DNA of 64,000 bases, taken from contig NZ_CP031598.1 in assembly GCF_008728195.1 (NCBI RefSeq), positions 310,001-374,000 of the forward strand, given 5' to 3'. The translations under genes were made by a program, and so were the position numbers. Each line of letters begins with the position of its first letter. Position 1 is the first letter of the stretch. The stretch is from Roseovarius indicus (lineage in GTDB: Bacteria > Pseudomonadota > Alphaproteobacteria > Rhodobacterales > Rhodobacteraceae). The notes beneath the pieces were generated by a model that was not told where the DNA came from, ran no database searches, and saw only the letters and a list, made by a program, of their open reading frames with translations. Positions 24,575 through 32,847 of this stretch are shown piece by piece.

Positions 24575-25840
24575 ATGTTTCGGCTTCTCTCCGGCGTCTG
24601 GGCGCTTCTGCTCGGGATCGTGTTCATCATGCTGGGCAACGGCATGCATTTCACCCTGATCGGCCTGCGCGGCGGGATCGAGGGGTTTTCGGCCACTGAA
24701 CTCGCCATCGTCACCTCGGGCTATTTCCTGGGCTTCCTCTCGGGCGCCCGGATCACGCCGCTGATGATCCAGCGCGTGGGCCATGTGCGGGTCTTCGCCG
24801 CGCTGGGCAGTTTCATGTCGGCCGGGCTCATCGCCTTCCCGCTGGTGACCGACCCCATCGCCTGGACGGTGCTGCGCCTGCTGGTGGGGTTCTGCATGTC
24901 GGGCGTCTACGTGACCGCCGAAAGCTGGCTCAACGATTCCACCACCAACGAGACGCGCGGCTCGGTGCTGGCGGCCTACATGATCGCCCAGACCCTCGGG
25001 ATCATCGGCGCGCAGGGGCTTCTGACCCTCGGCGATGCCGGGACCGCGACGCTGTTCATCGGCGCCTCGATCCTCGTCTCCATCTCCTTCGGGCCGATCC
25101 TTCTGTCGGCGACGCCCGCGCCGGCGGCCAAGGTCGCCAAGCCGATGTCGCTGCGCCGGCTCTTCACCGGCTCGCCGCTCGGCACGGTGGGGATCTTCCT
25201 GCTGGGCGGGGTCTATGCCACGCAGTCGGGCATGGCGGCTGTTTTCGGCACCGAGATCGGCATGTCGTCCGATGCCATCGCGCTTCTGGTGGCGATGCTG
25301 TTCGGCGGCGCGCTGCTGCTGCAATACCCGATCGGCTGGCTGTCGGACCGGATGGACCGGCGCAAGCTGATCTTCGGCGCGGCGGTGCTGGGCGGGGTGT
25401 CCTGCGGGCTGGGCTGGATGGCGGGCGGCAACCTGTGGTTCCTGATGGCGGCGGCCTTCTTTGCCGGGGGCGTGACCACGCCGCTTTACGCCCTCTTCCT
25501 CGCCTACACGAACGACTTCCTCACGGCCGAGGAGATGCCGGCGGCCTCGGGCGGGCTCGTGTTCACCTTCGGTCTGGGCGCCATCGTGGGGCCGCTGCTG
25601 GCGGGCTGGGCGATGGGGCAGTTCTCTCCGTCGGCCTTCTGGCTGGTGCTGGGCGGCACCTTCGCCTTCATCGCGCTCTATGCCCTCTACCGGATGACCC
25701 AGCGCGCGGTGGCGCCGGCGGAGGAGACCGAGAGCTATCTCGGTGTCCTGCCCACCGCCTCGCCCGTCGCGGTGGAGGCCGCCGGGGCCTGGGCGGCGGA
25801 GCAGGCGGAACAGGACCGCGACGCGCAGGAGGAAGGCTGA
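24575..25840 (+). CDS. Major facilitator superfamily transporter
   Basis: A 421-residue protein with about twelve hydrophobic helices. The loop between helices 2 and 3 is SGARITPLMIQRVGHVRVFA and the matching loop in the second half is GWLSDRMDRRKLIFGAAVL, both variants of the MFS motif A. A soluble acidic, alanine-rich tail of about 45 residues follows the last helix. The substrate is unknown. It is flanked on both sides by triple-palindrome elements. Confidence 0.87.
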   Translation: MFRLLSGVWALLLGIVFIMLGNGMHFTLIGLRGGIEGFSATELAIVTSGYFLGFLSGARITPLMIQRVGHVRVFAALGSFMSAGLIAFPLVTDPIAWTVLRLLVGFCMSGVYVTAESWLNDSTTNETRGSVLAAYMIAQTLGIIGAQGLLTLGDAGTATLFIGASILVSISFGPILLSATPAPAAKVAKPMSLRRLFTGSPLGTVGIFLLGGVYATQSGMAAVFGTEIGMSSDAIALLVAMLFGGALLLQYPIGWLSDRMDRRKLIFGAAVLGGVSCGLGWMAGGNLWFLMAAAFFAGGVTTPLYALFLAYTNDFLTAEEMPAASGGLVFTFGLGAIVGPLLAGWAMGQFSPSAFWLVLGGTFAFIALYALYRMTQRAVAPAEETESYLGVLPTASPVAVEAAGAWAAEQAEQDRDAQEEG

Positions 25841-25858
25841 CCCGTCCGCGGCCGGGGG

Positions 25859-25925
25859 CGTTTTCCGCGCGGAAAACGGGAGAGAAAATGCGCATTTTCT
25901 CCCCCGGAATTTGCGCAAATTCCGG
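25859..25925. repeat. Triple-palindrome element, copy 3
   Basis: Palindromes at 25859-25878 (20 bp, CGTTTTCCGC half-site), 25878-25905 (28 bp, half-sites GGGAGAGAAAATGC and its near complement, one mismatched pair) and 25904-25925 (22 bp, CCGGAATTTGC half-site). Same order as copy 2. It lies between the convergent ends of the MFS gene and the DUF2200 gene. Confidence 0.92.
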
Positions 25926-25944
25926 GTGCCGCGCTCGAGGCCGC

Positions 25945-26298
25945 CTAGCCCGCCCGCAGGATTTTCTCCATCGCCTTGCCCTTGGCCAGCTCGTCCACCA
26001 GCTTGTCGAGGTAGCGGATCTCGCGCATCAGCGGCTCCTCGATCTGTTCGACCCGCACGCCACAGATCACGCCCGTGATCCCGCTTCGCGCCGGGTTCAT
26101 GCGGGGCGCCCGGGCGAAGAAGGTCTCGAAATCGCGCTCATCCGCCAGCACCGCCTTCAGCCCTGCCGCGTCATACCCGGTCAGCCAGTGGATGATCTGG
26201 TCGAGCTCTGCCCTGGTGCGGCCCTTCCGCTCGGCCTTGGCGACGTAGTGCGGGTAGACGCTCGCGAAACTCATCGAGAAGATCTTGTGCCGTGTCAT
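25945..26298 (-). CDS. DUF2200 protein
   Basis: A 117-residue soluble protein that opens with [20 protein letters not shown] and contains [26 protein letters not shown] and [20 protein letters not shown], the recognisable DUF2200 pattern. Length matches the family. The function of the family is not known to me. It stands alone, convergent with the MFS gene. Confidence 0.88.
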   Translation of the reverse strand: MTRHKIFSMSFASVYPHYVAKAERKGRTRAELDQIIHWLTGYDAAGLKAVLADERDFETFFARAPRMNPARSGITGVICGVRVEQIEEPLMREIRYLDKLVDELAKGKAMEKILRAG

Positions 26299-26418
26299 CG
26301 GGGCCTCTGTCGTGCTGCTTGACCCGTTCTACCACCGGCTTGGCCGAGATGCCCCAACTTTGCTGTTGCGCCCCGTGCGGCCAGCCGCGTTTACTCGCCC
26401 GGAAGAAGGAGACCGCCC

Positions 26419-26760
26419 ATGCCCCATATCACCATCGAACATTCCAAGGGCCTTGAGGACAGCCACGACCTTCAGGCGCTGTGCGACACCCTGTGGGAGG
26501 CCTTTGCCGCCCACCCCTCCGTCAGTTCCCCCGATACCGTGCGCACGCGCACCATCGCCGCGACCGCCTCTCGCATCGGGGTCGAGCCGCAGAGCTTCGC
26601 CCACGCCACCCTCCTGCTGCTGCCGGGCCGGGATGAGGACACCCGCGCCGACCTTGCCCGGCTGACACTGGACCACCTGGAAAAGCATCTTCCCGATGTC
26701 GGCAGCCTGACGGTCCGGCTGAGCGACATTCACCCGCCCTACCTCAAGCGCATGTTGTAA
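26419..26760 (+). CDS. 5-carboxymethyl-2-hydroxymuconate isomerase-like protein
   Basis: A 113-residue tautomerase-superfamily protein of the HpaF/CHMI type: it begins MPHITIEHSKGLED, so Pro2 is available as the catalytic base after removal of Met1, and ends in LTVRLSDIHPPYLKRM. HpaF acts in homoprotocatechuate breakdown, but no other hpa genes are present, so the natural substrate is uncertain. GAAGGAG lies upstream. The next gene starts 6 bases after its stop. Confidence 0.82.
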   Translation: MPHITIEHSKGLEDSHDLQALCDTLWEAFAAHPSVSSPDTVRTRTIAATASRIGVEPQSFAHATLLLLPGRDEDTRADLARLTLDHLEKHLPDVGSLTVRLSDIHPPYLKRML

Positions 26761-26766
26761 CCCGCC

Positions 26767-27846
26767 TTGTCAGCGCCGCGCCAATATCCCGACGTGTTCC
26801 ACAAGCACCGCTGGACGGTTCTTCCCGAACCCGTGCAACGCGCAGTCTACGAGCTTGGCTGTGCCAGTCGCCGCGACCGGGTCGAGCCGGGGCAGATCGC
26901 CGCATACAGACAGGGCCTTGCCGGGCTCACGCCCATGGCCGTGCCGCGCGGAGGCTACGAGATCAGGCGGCTTTACGAGCCCTGGATCCCGTCCAGGGAC
27001 GAGGATCCCTACCTGACGTCCCTGTGGCCCAATGGGCGGTTCGGTCGCGCCCCGCGCGACAGCAAACGCCTCGCCCTGAACCCCGACCTCGGCTGGCTCG
27101 TCCTTTTCCACGGCGACGGCTATCTGCGGCAGGCGGCGATGGAGGCGCTTCCCGGTCCGCCGCGCTCTGCCTTTGAACTGGCCGCTGCCTGTTATCGCCT
27201 GAACGACTGGGTCGAGAACGTGCGCCTCGCGGCCGAGGCCTATGCCGCCCGCGCCTTCCCCGAGACCGACCCGAACGTCATCGCCGGCGCCGCGCTCTTC
27301 CTGCTGGAGATGGAGCCGCATCTTCAACGCTGGTCCGCCACGGGCCGGGCAGCGGTGCGGCATCTCCTGACCCGCCGCGATACCGCCGCCTGTCTTGCAG
27401 ATACCCTGCAGACGGCGCTTACCGGCCGACAGGGATACCTTTTGCAACAGCTGCTTCGCGACCCGTCGCTTGATCCCTACCTGCACCGTCTCGCCCATGA
27501 CGCCGCCCATCCGGGCGTGCGCCGTGTTGCCATGACATGCCTGCTGACCGGTCAGGCCCGCTGGCTTACGGGCTTTCGCTACGAGTGGATCGACAAGTCC
27601 ATGGCGCGGCGGAAGCGTGTTCCCGTGCACGAGACCCAGTCGCTTACCGTCGCCGGCGACCTTCCCGCACTCCTCTCGGCCGCGGTGGCTGACCGATCGC
27701 CGAAAGTCCGCGCAGTGGCCGCCGACCGCTTGATCGCCCGCCGGCAAGAGGCCACATCCGACATGGACAGGCTTGCCGCACGCCTTGCGGAGGATACCTC
27801 TCCCTCTGTAAGATCGCGTGCCGCCTATTATCTGACCCACCGGTAA
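26767..27846 (+). CDS. HEAT-repeat-like protein of unknown function
   Basis: About 359 residues, all-helical in character. The C-terminal part shows HEAT-like units (LSAAVADRSPKVRAVAADRL and LAEDTSPSVRSRAAYYL). The N-terminal part contains an aromatic-rich stretch (YEPWIPSRDEDPYLTSLWPN) I do not recognise. The TTG start directly after the preceding stop is the likeliest, but no good ribosome site is visible, so translation may be coupled to the upstream tautomerase gene. No function is assigned. Confidence 0.65.
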   Translation: MSAPRQYPDVFHKHRWTVLPEPVQRAVYELGCASRRDRVEPGQIAAYRQGLAGLTPMAVPRGGYEIRRLYEPWIPSRDEDPYLTSLWPNGRFGRAPRDSKRLALNPDLGWLVLFHGDGYLRQAAMEALPGPPRSAFELAAACYRLNDWVENVRLAAEAYAARAFPETDPNVIAGAALFLLEMEPHLQRWSATGRAAVRHLLTRRDTAACLADTLQTALTGRQGYLLQQLLRDPSLDPYLHRLAHDAAHPGVRRVAMTCLLTGQARWLTGFRYEWIDKSMARRKRVPVHETQSLTVAGDLPALLSAAVADRSPKVRAVAADRLIARRQEATSDMDRLAARLAEDTSPSVRSRAAYYLTHR

Positions 27847-27857
27847 GGAGACCCGTC

Positions 27858-28172
27858 ATGGACGACCAGACCCGCATCGAGCTCGAGGCCGCCGCGTTCC
27901 GGACCCTGCGCGAGCACCTGATGGAAAAGCGCACCGACGTGCAGAATATCGACATGATGAACCTCGCCGGGTTCTGCCGGAACTGCCTCTCGCGCTGGTA
28001 CCAGGAGGCCGCCAACGAGCGCGGCATCGAGATGGGCAAGGAAGAGGCGCGCGAGATCTTCTACGGCATGACGATGGACGAGTGGAAGGCCAACTACCAG
28101 ACCGACGCCTCGCCCGAGAAGCAGGACGCCTTCAAGAAATCCTTCGCCGAGAACGTGGGCGACAAGGGCTGA
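27858..28172 (+). CDS. DUF1244 protein
   Basis: A 104-residue protein with the DUF1244 pattern: FRTLREHLMEKRTDVQNIDM, GFCRNCLSRWYQEAA (two cysteines that may bind a metal) and EAREIFYGMTMDEWKA. AAGGAG lies before the ATG. A GTG-start DoxX gene follows after 1 base, suggesting an operon. Biochemical role unknown. Confidence 0.88.
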   Translation: MDDQTRIELEAAAFRTLREHLMEKRTDVQNIDMMNLAGFCRNCLSRWYQEAANERGIEMGKEEAREIFYGMTMDEWKANYQTDASPEKQDAFKKSFAENVGDKG

Positions 28173-28173
28173 G

Positions 28174-28557
28174 GTGCCTTTCTCAGACGCTCTCAACCTT
28201 GTTGGCCGGGTTCTGATCGCGCTGCTGTTTCTCGGCGGCGCGGTTCAGAAGGTCGGCGACCCGACGCAGGTGATCGGGATGATCACCGGGATCGGGTTGC
28301 CGGGGTGGCTGGACTGGCCGGTTGCCGCGTTCAACCTCGTGGCCGGTCTGTGCCTTGTGCTCGGGCCGCGCGTGCGGGTCTGGGCGCTGGTGCTGGCGGC
28401 GTATTGCGTGTTCACCAGCTTCTTTCACTGGCAGCTGCGGGCCGACCCGTGGCAGGTGACGATCATGGTCAAGAATATCGCCATTGCCGGGGGCTTGCTG
28501 ATCCTCGCGGCGCAGGGGCCGGGGCGGTACTACTTGTTCGGCCGCAAGAACACCTAA
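28174..28557 (+). CDS. DoxX-family membrane protein
   Basis: A 127-residue protein with four hydrophobic segments and the DoxX pattern: LNLVGRVLIALLFLGGAVQK, then WPVAAFNLVAGLCLVLG, VWALVLAAYCVFTSFFHW and NIAIAGGLLILAAQGPGRY. The start is GTG, one base after the DUF1244 stop. DoxX-like proteins are linked to quinone or thiol redox in a few organisms, but the role here is unknown. Confidence 0.87.
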   Translation: MPFSDALNLVGRVLIALLFLGGAVQKVGDPTQVIGMITGIGLPGWLDWPVAAFNLVAGLCLVLGPRVRVWALVLAAYCVFTSFFHWQLRADPWQVTIMVKNIAIAGGLLILAAQGPGRYYLFGRKNT

Positions 28558-28766
28558 GCGCAATCGCTGGCGCGGAACGAAGGCGCGCCAAGCGAGCGCC
28601 GCCGCGCATCGCCCTCTAGCTTAACCCCCGTCAAAGCCCCTCGTCCCACTCCCTGCTAAACCCGCCCCGCGCAAGGTTCAGCCGGTGTCTGCCCGCCCCC
28701 TTTTCCGAACGCCGAAAGGCTTCCTATATCCAAACCAGTCTCACCCGAGGTGGAAGGACCAACCCA

Positions 28767-29492
28767 ATGATCGAGATAGACCACACCGGCGACCACGGCA
28801 TCCTCGAGATCCGCATGACGCCGCCCGTTACCGACGCCGACTACACCGATACCCTGATCCCCGCCATCGACGCGGCCATCGCCAAGGGCGACCGCGTGCG
28901 CATGCTGGCCGTGGTCGAGGCCGGCTTTTCCGACTTCACCCTGGGCGCGATGCTGAAAGACGCGCGCACCGGGCTCAAGCACTGGCGCGGCTTCGACCGG
29001 GCGGCGCTGGTGACCGACAACACCGCCATGCGCAATGCCGTGGGCGCGTTTTCGGTGTTCCTCCCCTGCCCGGTGGGCAAGTTCGCCATGTCCGAGCTGG
29101 AGGATGCCCGCCGCTGGCTGCGCGAAAGCCTCGGCACCATCCAGCAGGAGGAGATCGGCGACGGCATCCTGCATCTCAGCCTGCGCGGCAAGCTTGACGG
29201 CGAGGCCTATGCCAACGACCTCGAAGACCTCAATCGCTACATGGCCAAGCACGAGAAGATGCGCCTGCTGATCGACCTGCGCGATTTCGACGGCTGGCAG
29301 GGGCTGGGCGCGCTGAAGGATCACTTCGACCTCGTGCGCGGCCATGCCTCCCGCGTCGACCGGGCGGCCATCGTCGGCGATGCCGGCTGGCAGGACATGG
29401 CCGTGGGCATCGGCAAGCGCGCCTTCGGGCTCGACGCCCGGCATTTCGGCGGGTCGGAGTTCGACAAGGCGAAGGAGTGGCTTGCCGCCTGA
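28767..29492 (+). CDS. Tandem SpoIIAA-like (STAS-type) protein
   Basis: A 241-residue cytosolic protein made of two similar halves of about 120 residues, each with the SpoIIAA-like pattern: first half LIPAIDAAIAKGDRVRMLAV and GFDRAALVTDNTAMRNAVGA; second half DLNRYMAKHEKMRLLIDLRD and RVDRAAIVGDAGWQDMAVGI. Most relatives have a single domain, so this is a within-gene duplication. The family resembles anti-sigma-antagonist folds but lacks an obvious phospho-serine. Function unknown. Confidence 0.83.
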   Translation: MIEIDHTGDHGILEIRMTPPVTDADYTDTLIPAIDAAIAKGDRVRMLAVVEAGFSDFTLGAMLKDARTGLKHWRGFDRAALVTDNTAMRNAVGAFSVFLPCPVGKFAMSELEDARRWLRESLGTIQQEEIGDGILHLSLRGKLDGEAYANDLEDLNRYMAKHEKMRLLIDLRDFDGWQGLGALKDHFDLVRGHASRVDRAAIVGDAGWQDMAVGIGKRAFGLDARHFGGSEFDKAKEWLAA

Positions 29493-29499
29493 CCCATCC

Positions 29500-29532
29500 C
29501 GGGGCCGCTTCACGCAAGGGCAGGCGGCCCCG
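29500..29532 (+). terminator. Terminator-like hairpin after the SpoIIAA-like gene
   Basis: A 9-bp GC stem (CGGGGCCGC with GCGGCCCCG) and a 15-base loop, 8 bases past the stop. There is no clear T-run, so it may act with Rho or merely protect the 3' end. Confidence 0.55.
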
Positions 29533-29589
29533 CAGGAACAACCCCCTGCCGACTCTCGTTGACTCTCCGAGATTTCAGAGAGGCCGACG

Positions 29590-31107
29590 ATGACCGACGA
29601 CAAGAAGACACCCCCGACCACCACGGACGCAGGTTTCAAGGTTCAGAGCGACGAACACTCGCTGACCGTGGGCCCCGATGGCCCGATCGTGCTGAACGAT
29701 CACTACCTGATCGAACAGATGGCCAACTTCAACCGGGAGCGCATTCCGGAACGCCAGCCCCACGCCAAGGGCTCGGGCGCCTTCGGCACGTTCGAAACCA
29801 CGCAGGACGTGTCGAAATACACCAAGGCCGCCATCTTCCAGCCCGGCGCGAAATGCGAGGTGGTCGCCCGCTTCTCGACCGTCGCCGGCGAGCGCGGCAG
29901 CCCCGACACCTGGCGCGACCCGCGCGGCTTTTCCATCAAGATGTACACCGAAGAGGGCAATTTCGACATGGTCGGAAACAACACGCCTGTCTTCTTCGTC
30001 CGCGACCCGATGAAGTTTCAGCACTTCATCCGCAGCCAGAAACGTCGCGCCGACAATGCGCTGCGCGACCACGACATGCAGTGGGATTTCTGGACGCTGT
30101 CGCCCGAAAGCGCCCACCAGGTCGCCTATCTGATGGGAGATCGCGGCATTCCGCGCACATGGCGCGAGATGAACGGCTATTCCTCGCACACCTATTCGCT
30201 GGTCAATGCCGAGGGCGAGAAGTTCTGGGTCAAGTTCCACTTCCACACCGACCTGGGCGACGGCAACGCCTACCTGAGCCAGGAGGAAGCCGACGAGTTG
30301 GCCGGTGCCGACAGCGATTACCACCGGCGCGATCTCTTCAACGCCATCGCCGAGGGGAACCCGCCCTCTTGGACGCTCAAGTGGCAGATCATGCCCTACG
30401 AGGATGCCAAGACCTATCGCATCAACCCCTTCGACCTCACCAAGGTCTGGCCGCATGACGACTATCCCCTGATGGAGGTCGGCAAGCTGACCCTCGACCG
30501 CAACCCGGTCGATTTCCATAGCCAGATCGAACAGGTCGCCTTCGAGCCCAACAACATGGTGCCGGGCGTGGGGCTTTCGCCCGACAAGATGCTGCTGGCG
30601 CGCGGCTTCTCCTATGCCGACGCGCACCGTGCGCGGCTTGGGGTGAACTACAAGCAGATCCCGGTGAACGCGCCCAAGACCGAAACGCACGCCTATTCCA
30701 AGGATGGCGAGATGCGCACCAAGCACGCGGTCGACCCGGTCTATGCGCCCAACTCCTATGGCGGTCCGGCGGCCGAGCCGGACATGACCGGCGAGGCGGG
30801 CACCTTCCACGCCGATGGCGATCTGGTCCGGCAGGCCTATACCCTGCGCGAGGACGATGACGACTGGAGCCAGGCGCACGCGCTGGTGCGCGACGTGATG
30901 GACGATGCCATGCGCGAGCGGCTGGTCAACAACGTGGTTGGCCACCTCTGCGACGGCGTCAGCGAGAAGGTCCTGCAGCGGGCCTTCGAATACTGGCGCA
31001 ACATCGACAAGGATGTCGGCGACCGGATCGAGAAAGGCGTGCGCGAGAAGCTCGGCGGCACATCCGACGCGCCGGGCATGGCCTCGGCCAAGAGCATCGG
31101 CGGCTAG
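29590..31107 (+). CDS. Haem catalase
   Basis: A 505-residue monofunctional catalase that disproportionates hydrogen peroxide. The catalytic histidine lies in [15 protein letters not shown], the distal asparagine in [14 protein letters not shown] and the haem-ligand tyrosine in [14 protein letters not shown]. Length and motifs fit the small-subunit catalase clade. No OxyR-type gene is beside it, and it appears to be monocistronic with a strong terminator downstream. Confidence 0.96.
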   Translation: MTDDKKTPPTTTDAGFKVQSDEHSLTVGPDGPIVLNDHYLIEQMANFNRERIPERQPHAKGSGAFGTFETTQDVSKYTKAAIFQPGAKCEVVARFSTVAGERGSPDTWRDPRGFSIKMYTEEGNFDMVGNNTPVFFVRDPMKFQHFIRSQKRRADNALRDHDMQWDFWTLSPESAHQVAYLMGDRGIPRTWREMNGYSSHTYSLVNAEGEKFWVKFHFHTDLGDGNAYLSQEEADELAGADSDYHRRDLFNAIAEGNPPSWTLKWQIMPYEDAKTYRINPFDLTKVWPHDDYPLMEVGKLTLDRNPVDFHSQIEQVAFEPNNMVPGVGLSPDKMLLARGFSYADAHRARLGVNYKQIPVNAPKTETHAYSKDGEMRTKHAVDPVYAPNSYGGPAAEPDMTGEAGTFHADGDLVRQAYTLREDDDDWSQAHALVRDVMDDAMRERLVNNVVGHLCDGVSEKVLQRAFEYWRNIDKDVGDRIEKGVREKLGGTSDAPGMASAKSIGG

Positions 31108-31117
31108 CCCGCCACGC

Positions 31118-31143
31118 GAAGGCGCGCTTTCGGGCGCGCCTTC
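31118..31143 (+). terminator. Terminator of the catalase gene
   Basis: A perfect 10-bp stem GAAGGCGCGC/GCGCGCCTTC with a TTTCGG loop, 10 bases after the stop, then a short CTGTTTC tail. Confidence 0.8.
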
Positions 31144-31257
31144 CTGTTTCGTGCACTGACACCCCGCGAAATCTTCCCCCATTGACACGGGTCAAACCAT
31201 GCGCTCGCCTGTCGGCCTAAAGTGGTGCGGCGGCAAGGACGACAGGAGGCGCGCGGT

Positions 31258-32292
31258 TTGAAGTTTCTCGTCACCGGCGGGGCCGGGTTCATGGGCATCA
31301 ACCTGATCAGGATGCTTCTCGATCAGGGGCACGGGGTGCGCAGTTACGACATTGCACCGTTCTCCTACCCCGAGGCGGGGCAAATCGACGTGCTTCAGGG
31401 CGATATCCGCGACCGGAGCCTGCATGACCGGGCCTTCGACGGGGTCGACGTGGTGGTGCATTGCGCCGCCGCTTTGCCGTTGTGGGAGCCCGAGGAGATC
31501 ATGTCCACCAATGTCGACGGCACCCGGGCGTTGCTGGAGACGGCGCAGGCGAAGGGGATTTCGCGGTTCATCCATATTTCCAGCACGGCTGTCTACGGCA
31601 TTCCCGACCATCACCCGCTGGTGGAAGAGGACGCGATGCACGGGGTCGGCCCCTACGGCGAGTCGAAGGTCAGGGCCGAGGAGGTGTGCGGAGAGGCGCG
31701 GCTGACAGGGCTGTGCCTGCCGGTGCTGCGGCCGAAAAGCTTCGTCGGGCCGGAGCGGCTGGGGGCGTTCGAGCTGCTGTACGATTTCGCCTGTGACGGG
31801 CACGGCTTCCCGGTGCTGGGTTCGGGGAACAACCGCTACCAGCTGCTGGATGTCGAGGACCTGAACCGGGCCGTGCTGCTTTGTGCGACGCTGGAGCGGG
31901 AGGTTGTGAACGACACGTTCAACGTCGGCGCCGAGCGGTTCGGGTCGTTGCGCGAAAGCTTCCAGGCGGTGCTGGACCGGGCCGGGCATGGCAAACGGGT
32001 GATCGGCATACCGGCGGGGCCGGCGATCGCGGTGCTGCGGGTGCTGGAGGCGCTGGGGCTGAGCCCGCTCTACAAGTGGATCTACGAGACCGCCGGCAAG
32101 GACAGTTTCGTCAGCGTCGAAAAGATCAGGACGCGGCTGGGCTGGCAGCCGGAGCATTCCAACGAGGAGGCGCTGGTCAGGAATTACGAGTGGTACCTGG
32201 CCAACCGCGAGACGATTTCGGCCCGCACGGGCGTGACCCACCGGGTGCCGTGGAAACGCGGGGCGCTCAGACTGTTGCGGTGGGTCATCTGA
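31258..32292 (+). CDS. NAD-dependent epimerase/dehydratase (extended SDR)
   Basis: A 344-residue protein with the N-terminal Rossmann motif [19 protein letters not shown], the STAVYG serine region and the catalytic YGESK pair (Tyr, Lys) of extended short-chain dehydrogenases, followed by a substrate domain. The TTG start was chosen because AGGAGG lies 8 bases upstream and it puts the Rossmann strand at the N-terminus. The sugar or isoprenoid substrate cannot be determined; no nucleotide-sugar gene cluster surrounds it. Confidence 0.86.
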   Translation: MKFLVTGGAGFMGINLIRMLLDQGHGVRSYDIAPFSYPEAGQIDVLQGDIRDRSLHDRAFDGVDVVVHCAAALPLWEPEEIMSTNVDGTRALLETAQAKGISRFIHISSTAVYGIPDHHPLVEEDAMHGVGPYGESKVRAEEVCGEARLTGLCLPVLRPKSFVGPERLGAFELLYDFACDGHGFPVLGSGNNRYQLLDVEDLNRAVLLCATLEREVVNDTFNVGAERFGSLRESFQAVLDRAGHGKRVIGIPAGPAIAVLRVLEALGLSPLYKWIYETAGKDSFVSVEKIRTRLGWQPEHSNEEALVRNYEWYLANRETISARTGVTHRVPWKRGALRLLRWVI

Positions 32293-32298
32293 GGGCAC

Positions 32299-32646
32299 TC
32301 AACCGCCGTGTTCGGCCTTGCTGTCCTGCGGCGCCTCGGCGCGCTCGTTGAGGCCGTAATCGCGCAGGACATGGGCCACGCGAAGGCGGTAATCGGCGAA
32401 CATGCCGGCGCGGCCTTTCGACTGTGCCCGGCGGTGGGCGGCAAGCCGGCGCCATTCCTCGACCGCCTCTTCGCTTTCCCAGAAGGAGAGGGAGAGCAGC
32501 TTTTCGGGGTGGACCAGGCTCTGGAACCGTTCGACCGAGATGAAGCCGTCGATCTGTTCGGCCAGGGGGCGCATCTCGGCGGCGATGTCGAGGTAGGGGT
32601 CTTTCTGGCCGTCGGCGGGGATGACCTCGAAGATGATGGCGATCAT
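32299..32646 (-). CDS. Antibiotic biosynthesis monooxygenase (ABM)-domain protein
   Basis: A 115-residue ferredoxin-like alpha/beta protein beginning MIAIIFEVIPADGQ, with the ABM pattern FISVERFQSL, LLSLSFWESEEAVEEWRR and HRRAQSKGR. Such small proteins act as cofactor-independent or haem monooxygenases, or have unknown roles. It is convergent with the epimerase gene and divergent from tauR. Confidence 0.85.
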   Translation of the reverse strand: MIAIIFEVIPADGQKDPYLDIAAEMRPLAEQIDGFISVERFQSLVHPEKLLSLSFWESEEAVEEWRRLAAHRRAQSKGRAGMFADYRLRVAHVLRDYGLNERAEAPQDSKAEHGG

Positions 32647-32727
32647 GGCTGTCTCCTTCCGGTGTTCGCGGGCGAGTTTCGGGGGTGTCGGGTTCAGGGG
32701 CAAGCGGTGTTTCCAATGGAGAGCGCC

Positions 32728-32777
32728 GGGGGGCCAGCCCCCCGGACCCCCCCGGGATATTTTCGCCAAGAAGAAGC
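32728..32777. repeat. Dispersed ATATTT/AAGAAG motif preceded by a G/C hairpin
   Basis: A six-G, CCAG, six-C hairpin (32728-32743) is followed by a C-run and GGATATTTTCGCCAAGAAG (to 32777). The block lies in the divergent gap between the ABM and tauR genes, outside any coding frame. The motif is the same family as that at 14232 and 42826. Confidence 0.8.
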
Positions 32778-32847
32778 AGGGGGTGGTCTTGTCGTTGTCG
32801 GGCAATACCAGATTGCAGGAGCGATAGGGCCAGTATAGCGTTCGGAT

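Noticed and set aside
23528..25918. 796-codon minus-strand open frame
   Set aside because: It covers the plus-strand amidohydrolase-like and MFS genes and two triple-palindrome elements; its composition is Arg/Pro-rich and shows no domain.
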